From the NCBI RefSeq assembly GCF_050947875.1, contig NC_134572.1, positions 129,068,105 to 129,132,104 of the forward strand: a stretch of DNA of 64,000 nucleotides, read 5' to 3'. Below are positions 1 through 10,539 of this stretch, piece after piece. Positions within the stretch are counted from its first letter, which is position 1. Each line of letters starts with the position of its first letter. Under the pieces are notes generated by a model, which searched no databases, was not told the DNA's origin, and worked only from the letters and a program-made list of their open reading frames with translations. Made by a program: the position numbers and the translations under genes. The stretch comes from Dermacentor variabilis (Eukaryota; Arthropoda; Arachnida; Ixodida; Ixodidae).

Positions 1-202
1 ACAATTGTGCAACCACCGCCTGAAGGGATTAAGCAGAACATAAGAATTACTGGTTGCTTCTCTAAAAGCTTCGAGTCTACATTCCTACTTACATTTCGTT
101 CATTGTCGCTTGTTTTAATAACCACTAGTCTTGGTATTTTACAGAAAGCGTTATATTGATAGAGACTTTCGTACGCCTCGTAATTACCAGCCATTCATAG
201 GC

Positions 203-268
203 AACCCTTTACAGAAACTTTGTATTCTTCCTACAAACCCTTTACAGAAACTTTGTATTCTTCCTACA
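203..268. repeat. 33-bp direct tandem duplication
   Basis: Two adjacent 33-bp units, 203-235 and 236-268, appear identical by eye. They lie just upstream of a longer minisatellite whose units share the words acagaaa and ctttg, so this may be an outlying part of the same unstable tract. No coding function is apparent. Confidence 0.85.
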
Positions 269-419
269 AAAATTATAGGAAAAATAGGAATCTCAGGTCT
301 GAAGAAAACATGTAGACAGTCTGCAGACTTCCTGCCACCCTCTGTGACCTCTTTGTTACCAAATAGTAGACATTTATTTTTGCAGAAAATCTGCAAATGC
401 TTTGCACTGACGGGATGCA

Positions 420-875
420 GAAAGTGTGAAGTAAGTCTACAAAACTTTCGCAGTCAGAGAACGCAGACAGTCTGCTGAATGTTCGCAGACACATAATGTG
501 GAAAGTCTTCAGGCCTTCTGCAACCACAGAATGCAGAAAGTCCGCAGAGCTTCTGCAGTCACATAACGTGGAAAGTCTGCAGAACTTTTGCTGCCACGGA
601 ATGCGGAAAGCCCGCAGAAGTTCTGCACTCACATAATGCGGGAAATCTGCAAGGCTTCTGTAATCACAGAATGCAGCAAGCCCACAGAACTTCTGCAGTC
701 ACATGTTGCGTAAAGTCTGCAGAACTTCAGCAATCACAGAATGCGCAAAAGCCCACGGAACTTCTGCAGTCACATAATGTGGAAAATCTGCAGAGCTTCT
801 GCAATCACAGAATGCGCAATGCCGGCACAACTCTCGCAGTCACAGAATGCAGAAAGTCAGCAGAAAATTTGAAGT
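420..875. repeat. 35-bp minisatellite with alternating A/B units
   Basis: About a dozen diverged 35-bp units can be phased from position 455 to about 875, with a broken unit before them. Each has the form cacaNaatgNNgaaagtcNgcagaNcttctgcaNt. Through most of the array, units beginning cacataatg alternate with units beginning cacagaatg, giving a 70-bp higher-order period. The reading frames that cross it are by-products of the repetition and I do not call them genes. Confidence 0.85.
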
Positions 876-1249
876 AACCGTAATTGCGCACCTCGGATCT
901 AGTAGTGTTCGCCATACTGACGCAGGCGCGGAACAGGCCAGCAGCCTTCTGAGTGGAGTTCTGATGCGAGAGCGGAACGTCGACAGCGTGCAGCGTGGAT
1001 TCGGTCAGGTCACGCATGTACTGCTGGACCTGTGGTTACATGCGGTGCTGACATAAAAGTGCGATCACCGCGACACACGGTCTTCGATGTGGGCGCAGAA
1101 AGGCAACGCACTAAAATGTGGCAGCCGCATTGCACAATAGCAAGTCTTAAAGAGTTCCTTAAAATATTCACCGAACGTAAAATGGGGCCTATTGGCAACG
1201 ACTTAATGTGCTGTACAGCGAAAGACACGACACATTCCGCGGTAGTCCA

Positions 1250-1485
1250 GGGGCTATAGCTTTGCGCATCTGGGCTTGATGTCGCAAGTCCGATCCCGGC
1301 CGCGATGGCAGCATTTCAATTGGGGCGAAATGCAAAAACGCTCACATACACATTTAGGCGCACGCCAAAGAAGCCCATGTAGGGAAAATTAATACCGAGT
1401 CCCCTACTACAGTTTGGCTCATAATCAGATTGTGCTTTTCGAACGTAAAGCCCCAGAATTTGTTTCAAATTTTTAACGGTACGAC
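1250..1485 (+). mobile_element. tRNA-derived SINE, Ruka-like (copy 1)
   Basis: A box B-like segment (gtccgatccc) is followed by the body shared with five other copies in this window: gcgaaatgcaaaaacgc, a diverged 'aaagaagccc' block, 'ctcataatcagattgtgc' and 'aaagccccagaattt'. This arrangement matches the Ruka SINE described from Rhipicephalus. The copy is old and diverged. It is non-autonomous and would have been mobilised by a LINE. Confidence 0.8.
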
Positions 1486-1489
1486 TCAA

Positions 1490-2520
1490 GAAGAAGGTAA
1501 AACACGGGCGTGGCACTGTGCTCACGGCTAAGGTTGATTGGAAGAAAATTAATACTTATTTATGAGCGCTAAAAATATGCGGAAAAAAGGTACAATAAGA
1601 ACAAAAGCACCCCCACCACGAAACTTCGATGAAGTGCGGTTACTAGTAAGCGAAATGGGGCTATGGTTGGTTGAACTACTATGGGTACTGATGTGGAATA
1701 TAGACTTCTGATTGGCCCTCTTTGAGTACGAGATTCATTTAACTGGTTATGCTACTTTTGTCTTCTCTGACAGTGTAAATGACACTGGCCTCTGTCCCAT
1801 GCACTGCAAACTCGGGAAATGATAGAGCATACTTTTTATTAGTGGTAATTTTCTTCAGCCCTCATCAGACAAGGCGAGCACTAGGATTTAAATGCACCAT
1901 GGGGAGAATGATATGCACAAGCTGCAATTGAATGGGAACACTGTATAGCGAGCAGGACAGCTGTAAGAATCTGTAAATAAGAGAAAGGCGTAGGATTTGT
2001 AGGGAAGGGTGATAAAATAGATGTCAGGGTATGGAGAAAATCTAGGTCTCAAATTTCCAAATATGAGGAGGTGACACGTCTCATAGTCTCGATGTGAAGG
2101 TACAGTCTTTAAATATACCAGGTGGTTGATTAATATCCTTTTTTTAATACAGAATTTTTAAATAATTTCTTGTAGCAGATGGCACAATTTTAATTCTTGA
2201 ACTGGATTGTTCGATGAGAGGGACATTATTTGCGCCAGAAATTGAAATTCCTGATCATCTAACTGAAAAATTTTAATGATTAAGTTTTGAACTAGTTATT
2301 TTACGGTACAAATTGCAGAATTGTAGCCATTGAGTTTGCGAGAGATATGTACTTGAAAGGAATTCTGAGGAAGGCATCGGTTTAGAGGTATGCGCTGCCA
2401 AACTTGCTGTAAAAATTCGATGTTGTTCCACTTAGCTTTTCTTGCAAAATGCCGTTTTATGACCTAAAGCAGAAAAATAACTAGAACGCCAATATATGAC
2501 AAACTAACTCTCTTTACACT
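1490..2520. other. AT-rich spacer, no gene recognised
   Basis: No open frame with recognisable domains, no convincing splice-bounded exon and no strong repeat structure is seen on either strand. It lies downstream of M13 exon 3 in gene orientation, so it is probably intronic if that gene continues to the left. Confidence 0.5.
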
Positions 2521-3463
2521 TACTCGCTTAACAACAGTGCTGTCACTGTCACCCCCTTGTACAAATATCTTGGTATTCATATTACAACAAACTTATCATG
2601 GAAGACGCATACAAAACATGTTACAGCAAAAGCATCTAGCACACTTGGTTACCTAAAACGAAACCTACGTGAAGCCCCTTCAGCCACTCGTGCAATAGCG
2701 TACAGAACCTTTGTTCGTCCGCAGCTTGAATTCGCTTCCGCCATCTGGTCGCCACATCAGGAATATTCAATAAATTCTCTCGAATCTGTTCAAAACCGTG
2801 CCGCGCGTTTCATCGCGAAAGATTACAGTAGGCATTCTAGCGTGACTGCTATAAAGAAATCACTATCACTCCCATCTCTAGAATCTAGAAGGACGATAGC
2901 TCTGCTTTGCTTACTGCACAAAATCACTCACAGTCAACACGCAACTACATTACCCCTTTCCCGCCCATTTCGCACATCTCGCCGCTTATATAACGCACAC
3001 AGTTTCACACGTGTTTTCGGCCACACAAATGCATTTAACAAATCTGCATTACCTCTGGCAATAGCAGCTTGAAACGATCTTCCAAGCCACAATGTTGAAA
3101 TTAATAATCTGGACACGTTTAGAGAAACATTAAAAAAAATGATTCCGTAGTTATGCGCACATGTTTCATTTGTACCATGTCACTTGACTGTCATTCTGTG
3201 GACAGCATGTCACTTGACATGCACTTGCAGTTCTTTGCAGGAATTTGATGAGCCATGCGCGTTTCTGATCGTCCAGGGTGTTTTTGTTCTTCGTTTGCTT
3301 GATGTTGTTCGGCGTATTTCGATTCAACTTTTTTTTTTCAATTGTTTGATTTGTTGTTAGCTATGTTTTTTGCTCCTGTTTTCGACATGTTGTTTCTCTT
3401 ACCCCCCTCACGCAATACTCCAGTTGGAGCCTGTGAGGTATATGTATAAATAAATAAAAAATA
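2521..3463 (+). pseudogene. LINE reverse transcriptase C-terminal fragment (Jockey/CR1-like)
   Basis: A 5'-truncated non-LTR retrotransposon. The frame at 2557-3150 contains the conserved tail of the RT ORF: KYLGIHIT, then NLSWKTH, then TFVRPQLEFASAIWSP, then QNRAARFI. The codon at 3070-3072 is TGA where relatives have Trp before NDLP, so the frame is interrupted. Translation would otherwise run to TAG at 3148-3150. A 3' UTR of about 300 bp follows, ending in an ataaataaataaa-type tail near 3463. It is dead because of the 5' truncation and the nonsense codon. Confidence 0.88.
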
Positions 3464-3889
3464 TTTCGTCGCACACTTTAGAAATCACTATCTCAAAACT
3501 GGTGCCATGTTGAGTATTTGTCCCAAGTGGACATGGCTTTGCCAATTCAAAGGCTACAATTTGTAAATTCGGATTTGTCATAAAATAACTAGTTCTTTTA
3601 TCGTTTAAGTACCCACAGCACCAGTTTGACACTGCAAATGGGTAGGGGGGTAGCAAAAAGGAGTAGAGTTAAAGAGTAGCAGGTACAATAGCACATACGA
3701 ACTAACCGAATGCAGCACAGCACATAATTTCTTAATAAGGCCCTTAAAGCACAAAACTGTGACAAACCCATAAAGCACGAAACTTGTTGTACCGAGAGTC
3801 GATCCCACCAGCGGGCAGGTAATTCAATTTTTTTTAATATGAAATATTCGGCAAAACAGCAGCCAGCCGCCACGGTAAAAAAAATCCGA

Positions 3890-5420
3890 GAGGGTGCAAA
3901 AAAAAAAAAGCTCCACTTAAAAAGAATCGGGCAGGCTGTACCAGGGACGCAGCAGTCGAAAGCGTGAAAAGTCTTGTGCGGGCTGTGGAGGGCATATGGG
4001 CACTAGGGCACAAAAATCGACGTAACGAAACACGCAAGTTACATTTGTTCACGCATTAGAAAGCTTACAGTCTTAACTTTGTTACACTAGTGGCGGTCTT
4101 GCGGTGTAATCTAGCAAACCTGCTCGTTCCGTACTCGTAGTGGGCCCGTTTGCTTTAATAAAATGCAGATGCAGCAGATGCAACGAGCTGAAATCTATGT
4201 ACAGCGAACCTTTCTGTGACTGCATAGAGAGCCGAAACACTTTTTTTGTCGAATGCCCGAACAAAGTGACACGGAATGCTATATTCGGGCATTCTACAGA
4301 GGTTAATGCGATGCCGCCACCGCTACCGTGGATGTGCGAAAGGGAGCTTTCTGGTTAGATTTCAGCAACATGGCTGAGTAAAACTCAGTCCGTTTCCGGT
4401 TCTTTTTTTTTCTTTCCCCGACAAAGGCCGGCGGCGGCGCTACCGCGGATGCGAGAGCCATCTGGTGGTGGCGCAAGGAACAAAGTGGCACGCATGGCGC
4501 GCGTACTGCGCTGTGATTGGTTGGCCTATTCTGCAGAGAACAGCCAGGCCGCAGCACGCGCGGGCACGAAACCCGGCCTCCAGCCATATTCGCAAAGAAA
4601 GGCTTCGCTTTTAAAAGGGTGTTGGACTCTAAGTACAGTGTACTAGACTATTCTAGTAGACTCTAGCTCTAAGAAATGAGACAACCTCCCCCCCCCCCGC
4701 TACTGGCGCCGCCCGAGACTGCTTTGTGCCGGTCGGCACAACTGCTCTTGTAGATGGTTGGGGTTCCAACGCTTGCGCTTGCCACAGTGACCTGCGCCTG
4801 CGTTCTCTACGGAGACGGACCCGTTCCGCCGTGGTTCACAGGGGGTTGGATATCCCTTTGTCTTGCTGCCCGACTCTCTACGCGCCACATTGTTCCGCAC
4901 GTGTAGAACGCGGTAACACCATAGCTGAGCAATCGTGAAATTTCTGTTACTGATTCCACACCTGCAGGCCTTAGAATTCCTGATGAGCCCCGGTCTTTGG
5001 TTTCATGGATTATGCCTATACTATGGCTGAGGGAGCTCTCTCAAACGCGATAACTCTCTTTCAGCTCGACAAACGTACTGCCGAGCTATGCATCTCTGAA
5101 CGCCGAGCGAGAGGGTAAATTTAGCGTCGATTGCGTCATGCCTGGCGCGGCAATAGCGCCGTCGACGCACGCGATACATGCATGAACGTGTGAAGTTTTT
5201 TGTTTTCTTTTTCTGCTAAGAACTTCCGCTAAAATAAGGCGCGAGGGTAGTACGGCTGCAAAGGTATAAGCCACAAATGTATAACACATTTTTGTTACAC
5301 GCCGTTTTAGCAAGCGACGTCCTACACCGAACTGAAAGACGTTTCATGTCTAAAGCAGGTAAAAATAATTCGTGAACTTTTGCTAATGAGAGCTTTATGC
5401 AAAATTTTTCGATTTATTAT
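3890..5420 (+). repeat. Long noncoding dispersed repeat, copy A (core replaced)
   Basis: The left part (about 3890-4170) aligns by eye with 10550-10800: the poly-A stretch, 'aggctgta', 'gcactaggg', 'cagttacattt/caagttacattt' and 'attctcgcatt/gttcacgcatt'. The right part (about 4690-5420) aligns with 11660-12370: 'accatagc', 'tcctgatgagc.ccgg', 'atggattatgc', 'gattgcgtcatgc' and 'gacgtttcatgtc'. The intervening 4180-4680 differs between the copies. No protein frame is conserved between them, so this is a noncoding or non-autonomous element. Confidence 0.7.
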
Positions 5421-5665
5421 GCAACTTACATCGGCCTCTTCGAGTAATCCAGGAATGACGTTCTGAAATCTGATACACGCAATATTATTTTTTTTTAATT
5501 CTATAGACCGTACTACTTCTTCATCAGTCAGGATGCCCGATTTCGAAAAGTTGTCATTCTGCGCTATTTATGGCCCCTTTGTCGTCCGTGCGATTAAAAA
5601 GCTTTCTGCCGGTGTTGCGTCGGATTAACCCATGGAGTGGCAAGACGATCCCAGCATAGACTCAC

Positions 5666-5833
5666 CGAAGTGATGACGTCGAACCCGGGTCCATTGAAGC
5701 GCGAGCATACGAAGCTGTAGAAGTCGTCGCACGGCTCGAATCTGTGGTCCAGCGTGGATTTCAGCAGCTCCGTCGCGTACCGGCAGTCGCTCGTGTTGCA
5801 TACCTGAGCCATGCTTTCGGCGATGTGCTTCCG
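5666..5833 (-). CDS. M13 metallopeptidase (neprilysin/ECE-like), exon 3
   Basis: This 168-nt exon (56 codons, phase 0 on both sides) begins after a tgtgtag acceptor and ends at TCG before gtgagt. The translation has the conserved start of the M13 ectodomain: a Cys, CNTSDC, an Ala-rich helix, LDHRFEPCDDFYSFVC and a short loop. PCDDFYxFVC is diagnostic of neprilysin and endothelin-converting enzymes, and its Cys residues form disulphides. The active-site HExxH and ExxxD exons would lie further left, outside the window. It joins the transmembrane exon at 13184-13420 in frame. Confidence 0.9.
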
Positions 5834-6830
5834 CTACACAGACAGACAGCGGTAAATTCCTCTACAGTCGTCCGCCCCCCTATTAAGGTAAACTGTAGCA
5901 CTGCGGCACCCATTTGACAAGCACTGCAGATGGAGGTGCTTTACTCACCAGTAGTGCCTTGTGCAGGGCAACCCCAACTCCTCAATTTTTCGATTAATGA
6001 TTCAGTCGCGATTAATCGGTTGATGTGGCGTGAGCAAAAACAGGAAAGCAGGTATTGTCGCACAGCTGCACGCGTTTCCCCGAGGCACTGCACATGACGG
6101 TCACCACCCTTATTGTTCGACTAAGACTGTTGGCACAGCATACTGGCGCATGAGCCACCTGAGCGTGAAGCGCTCATGAATTAGTGAAGGTTCGTATTGG
6201 TTTCTTTAGGTTACCAGTTAATTTTAAATCGTTTAGTTGTGCATTATGAGTGCTGCGTTATACCAAAGACGCATGCATTTTGTCCACTTTTGTAAGTGGA
6301 CAAAATCCAAAGTTTAAAGCATAAAATATATTGTTGGAAGTACCTGAGGTTGTCAATTAAGTGAGGCAAGTAATGTTCTGTGTTGCAGCTATAGTTATTT
6401 GATTTCAGTTCCCATAAATTTATGCTTTTACCTCCCGAGTAATTTTTCAAATAAACGTTTCCAGAATGCCCAATTTTTCTAACTGCTTGATTGAATCGGT
6501 ACGTTAAATGCCCGAAATACACTGAGAATAACAGATTTGTGTGCAGAGCCACGAAAATGTATTTATCTACAGAAAGTTGCCATCCCCACACTGCTTGAAG
6601 TTGGCTTTTTCAGTGCCAATAAAGGAAGCAATAGGTGAACGTCCCAAGCACAACTTCCTTGGCCTGTGAGAGTTATCACTGTCACGAAGAATCACATTTA
6701 GTCATATAGGAAGTACGGCACACATTAAAGTCAATATCACAAGGAGTGCCGTTCCAGTCTTCACAGCGCGTATGCGTTTCCCCATTTATAAATTTCTTTA
6801 TCCGTAATATCACTATCGCTTCTCACTGGA
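5834..6830. other. M13 intron 2 sequence, no feature recognised
   Basis: Intronic sequence immediately 5' of exon 3 in gene orientation. No exon-like frame, element terminus or strong tandem repeat was found, apart from the dinucleotide tract that begins at 6836. Confidence 0.5.
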
Positions 6831-6833
6831 CTA

Positions 6834-6835
<2 letters not shown>

Positions 6836-6910
<75 letters not shown>
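6836..6910. repeat. (TA)n microsatellite
   Basis: About 37 uninterrupted TA units, ending in tacacattgcc. The tract is long enough to be length-polymorphic and is prone to assembly error. Confidence 0.97.
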
Positions 6911-6915
<5 letters not shown>

Positions 6916-7039
6916 TGCCACATCCAGTACGCGGCACTTAGAGGAAGACGAAGGTCGCGCGCATTACTGAAGAGAAGAAGAGGTCCTTGCGCAATCGTTT
7001 TTCATTTGCCCTGCAATTAAAGTGTCCTGCCCTCTTTTT

Positions 7040-7800
7040 TTTATCAATTCCTGCTGCTTGTGAATCGCCACACTGGTGGAGGCGCTAGGTAAATGTTTGG
7101 GACGCCTGTCAACAGCCCCACATGAAGCCCAGGTTGTTTTCCTCGGGTCGAAACACCCATTCACCGCGCCAGCCATCACCTACTAGGCCTAAGCCCAGAA
7201 TTTGGTCCCCTACCAGGAAGTCTACCTGTTACCACGAGTGCCCAAGCCATGGCAGACCCAGGCCCTGCACAGGTGACTCTTCCGACTCCTCGATCTCCCG
7301 TGAGCTTCCACGGCAATGCCTACGAGGATGCAGAAGGCTGGCTCGAGGAATACGAGCGCGAAGTCAAGTATAATGAGTGGCATGGTGGACAGAAGCTATC
7401 CCATGTGTATTTCTCTCTTGAAGACGGAGCCCGCATGTGGTTCGTAAATCGCGAGGGAATCTGGCCAAGCTGGGATGAGTTCCGCCATACGTTCGGGAGC
7501 ACCGAAAGGCGAAACCACGCGCAGCGTCTTCTCGAATCGCGGATTCAAAAGCCGAATGAAACTGTTGCCATGTTCGCTGAGGACACAGCTCGTCTTTGTC
7601 GTCGTGGAGGCCCCGATATGCCCGAGGCAAAAAAAATTCAGCCACCTCATGCGCGGCGTAAAGGAGCAGCTGTTTGTGGGTCTTGTGCGGAACCCGCCGA
7701 CGAGCGTCGATGAATTTATGACAGAATAAACGGCCATAGAGTGCGCGTCACACCTACGCAGCCACCAGTATGTTCACCTGACCAGCACTAGACCGGCAAG
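7040..7800 (+). pseudogene. LTR-retrotransposon gag fragment
   Basis: The frame starts with ATG at 7249 and encodes a retrotransposon-gag-type domain: SFHGNAYEDAEGWLEEYER, then KLSHVYFSLEDGARMWF, then WDEFRHTFGS, then RIQKPNETVAMFAED. At the A-run near 7628 the reading shifts frame and continues as KKFSHLMRGVKEQLFVGL to a TAA at 7727-7729, where relatives continue. The upstream 7040-7248 resembles the leader of tick gypsy-type elements. No protease, RT or LTR is found here, so this is a truncated, frameshifted relic inside M13 intron 2. Confidence 0.75.
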
Positions 7801-7814
7801 CGCCGCAGCAGTGA

Positions 7815-8425
7815 CGGTCAGCTATACGAAGTAACTATATAGACAGCTATACGAAGTAACTATAGTGGTTTTATCGGCCGTATAATGTTGTAAACATTCC
7901 CTTACGAGCTAAATTGACAAGCATGGTGTCACGCGCACACAGGCATACATAACACATGTCACTCGATGACCGCGGAAACCCGTTGTCAAAACGCTGGAGT
8001 GAAGAAGCGCGGCAGCAGAAGCGAGCGAATCGGCCTTCGTGCTGCCTCACTTCAACGCCAACTAAGGGGCGAAAAGACAGCGCACACGAAACTATGAGCA
8101 CTGGGCGCACTCTGTCCCCGTCGCAGATCACTTTCAAGATAAAGCCCGCGCCGCCACCGAAGTAGGACGCCTCCCCTCCCCACGGTATCTTGCGCGTGAC
8201 GGAAGACTGCGCGCTCCCTCCCCGCTTTCCTCACTTGCGCACGCGAGCTTGTGCCGGTATCGTCGGCTTACCGTCGCACGCTTTCACTCGCACATATATA
8301 GCATACGGCGCGCGGCGACGATGTTATCGCCCTTGGACTGTACGGAATATCACGGTGAGTCCGACGCCAACGGCAGAAATGCGCCTGGATTGTCCATATC
8401 AATGCTGCCGCAATAAAAACTATGT
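7815..8425 (+). repeat. Dispersed noncoding repeat core, copy B
   Basis: Homologous by eye to 10860-11670 in the same orientation and to 39950-40570 and 62490-63140 in reverse. Shared landmarks are 'ttttatc.gccgtata', 'tcgatgaccgcgg', 'gaagcgcggcagcag', 'aaggggcgaaa/gaggggcgaga' and 'gatcactttcaagata/gatcgctttcaagata'. The left edge carries a short duplication of its own first 20 bases (agctatacgaagtaactata at about 7820 and 7845). No conserved protein frame is seen. Confidence 0.75.
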
Positions 8426-8427
8426 TC

Positions 8428-8765
8428 GACATCCGCCCATCATGGCACTGAGTGGCGCCGGCCAACCCTCGCGGGACTAGATCTAGCAAACATATATACC
8501 CAACTTAGTGCACGACTTGATAGCCGCCACCGTAAAACAATGGTAGTGCTACGCACGCGTAATGCAGAGGTTGTGGGTTCGGCTCCCACCGGTGACAAGG
8601 TATCTTTTCGTCCACTTTTATTTCCCTTTTCTTCATTATTTTCTACATTTCAACTACAGCTAATTTCCCCAATGCTTTCCTTGACTTCAGTGACTCTTAG
8701 CTCTATATGGTCAGGAATAACAAAAAACCGAGGAGCCCCTGAGTTTCGTTTCTTCTCTGGTTCAT
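8428..8765 (+). mobile_element. tRNA-derived SINE (second family), copy 1
   Basis: It contains an internal Pol III-like box B, 'ggttgtgggttcggctccc' at about 8570, followed by 'tcttttcgtccacttt'. A T/C-rich body continues through 'atttccccaatgctttccttg'. The same order of blocks recurs at 8915-9215. The leader 'acatccgcccatcatggc' is shared by both copies, so the repeated unit is longer than the tRNA head. No tRNA cloverleaf is conserved. Confidence 0.75.
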
Positions 8766-8914
8766 TGATAGCGAGGGTCTCCAATCTGGCAGCCTTGATG
8801 TTATTAGGTGGCGCACGAGGGTACGGTGGCTAGAACTAACGAGGGCTTATTAGCCACGTACCTACTCAACTACGTTCACGTGTTACGTGCCGTCATCGGG
8901 CAAAAGAAAAGGGT

Positions 8915-9215
8915 TTTCCACATCCGCCCATCATGGCTCTGAGTGACGCTGGCCAATACTCCCCAGGGCTAGAACTAGTAAACATAAATATCAAAGTTAG
9001 TGGACGAATTCATAGGCGTCGCGGTAGTCGAACTGGCAGTGTCACGCACGCGTAATGCTGAGGTTGTAGGCTCGGCTCCCACCGGCAACACGTTATCTTT
9101 TCGTCCACTTTCATTTACCTTTTTTATTCTTTTCTACATTTCAGTTTCAATCACAGCAAATTCCCCGATGCTTTCCTAGGCTTCACTGTCTGCTAGCTTT
9201 ATATGGTCATGATTA
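8915..9215 (+). mobile_element. tRNA-derived SINE (second family), copy 2
   Basis: A second copy of the 8428-8765 unit, in direct orientation and about 490 bp downstream. It shares the leader, the box B-like 'ggttgtaggctcggctccc' and the 'tcttttcgtccactttcattt' body. It breaks off at 'atatggtcatgattatat', where copy 1 continues, so it is 3'-truncated relative to copy 1. Confidence 0.72.
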
Positions 9216-9474
9216 TATATCAGCGTATGCGAGTGTGCGCGCTCTATACTGGTTGAAGTTCCGCGCCTGTCCTGTGTGTTTCCTTCTTTGTCCTTTGTTG
9301 TTTGCGCGGTTACATGATGCATTCCTATACTGGTCGTCGCCCTATGACTCCCCTGCACTTTAAGCACTGTCTATAACGTCGGCGGGCTCCATTTTGACCG
9401 CAAACACTAGCTTTTTGCCCGCACTTCGATAATTATGTCAGTAAGAAAAAGTCGTTTTTTTTTTCGCATGCACT

Positions 9475-9478
<4 letters not shown>

Positions 9479-9511
<33 letters not shown>
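9479..9511. repeat. (TA)n microsatellite
   Basis: About 16 TA units within M13 intron 2. Confidence 0.95.
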
Positions 9512-9513
<2 letters not shown>

Positions 9514-10011
9514 CATTTAAAACTTTCGTAACATTTCCGCATATAAATTGTTAGTCCCAAATATAGCAAGAAAACTATATCCAGGTACGTGGCCATCTGC
9601 CGCAGCAGAAAGCAACCACTTATATGCTAGTTCCAGTGCTTTTTTTCTTTCTCTTAGCACGCTTCAAGCATAAGGGATATTGAGGCACCCGTTCAGTCAG
9701 CAGTATATTCCGATTTATAAAACTCCCTCTAACTTAAGAATTTGGGGGCCGAGAGGCAGGGGGAGGAGGTTGGGAAGTTCTTATATATGGCTGATGTGCA
9801 ATCAAAGTTTACAGTGTGTACTCTAATTGTGACACCTTTTCAGCAAGCACTCGAATGCATCATACAAACTTTATCCGCACTGTTTCCGTTTCTCGAAGGC
9901 AGCTGTGGCAACAAATTTAAACTTGCAGGGAACGGGCGCCGTGCTATGGATCATGTGGTGGTAAAGTTTAACAGTAATCGAATGATTCAACTTTCTTTGG
10001 TAAATTATTAC

Positions 10012-10240
10012 TCACCGCGGTAGCTCTATGACTATATCGTTCCGCTGCTGAGAACGAGGTTGCTGATTCGATTCCTGCCGCGGTAGCACGCATTCCGATG
10101 GAGGCGGAATGCAAAAACGCTCGTGCACCGTGCATTGAGTGCATGTTAAAGAACGCAAGGTGGTCAAAATAATCCGAAGTCCCCCAACACGACGTGCCTC
10201 ATAATTATATCGTGGTTTTTACACTTAAAACTGCAGAAAG
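10012..10240 (+). mobile_element. tRNA-derived SINE, Ruka-like (copy 2)
   Basis: The head 'gcggtagctctatgac' and box B-like 'ggttgctgattcgattcc' are followed by the family body: 'ggcggaatgcaaaaacgctcgtg', 'gttaaagaacgcaaggtggtc', 'gacgtgcctcataattatatcg' and 'ttacacttaaaac'. The 3' end fades into AT-rich sequence near 10240. Confidence 0.82.
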
Positions 10241-10539
10241 ATAAAGTAAATTACCTTTAGAAGCGCCCCGAAGCTTTATGCATGTGTTCTAATGCTAATG
10301 CATGTGTAAAACGTAGGACGTTTTCCTGCTAGTCTGAGAAAATTGTGGGCGCCGACTTCTTATTTGGCAAAAAAATGGGCAGGGTTTTACATGGCCAGTG
10401 TATGCACAGTATGAGGTTTTTGAGTTTAAATACGACCTTTGCAGTAAACTATTCACTTCACAAAGTACAAACAACATACCACATCAAGAAAAATTTTAAA
10501 ACCCTAATCACTGTTACATCTGGCACCGCGAGTACTTTC

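Noticed and set aside
131..1056. Several overlapping open frames on both strands
   Set aside because: They translate the 33-bp and 35-bp repeats. A period of 35 shifts the frame each unit, so no repeat protein is maintained.
6244..6591. 115-codon minus-strand open frame between M13 exons
   Set aside because: No domain, AT-rich codon use unlike the exons, and no splice signals at its edges.
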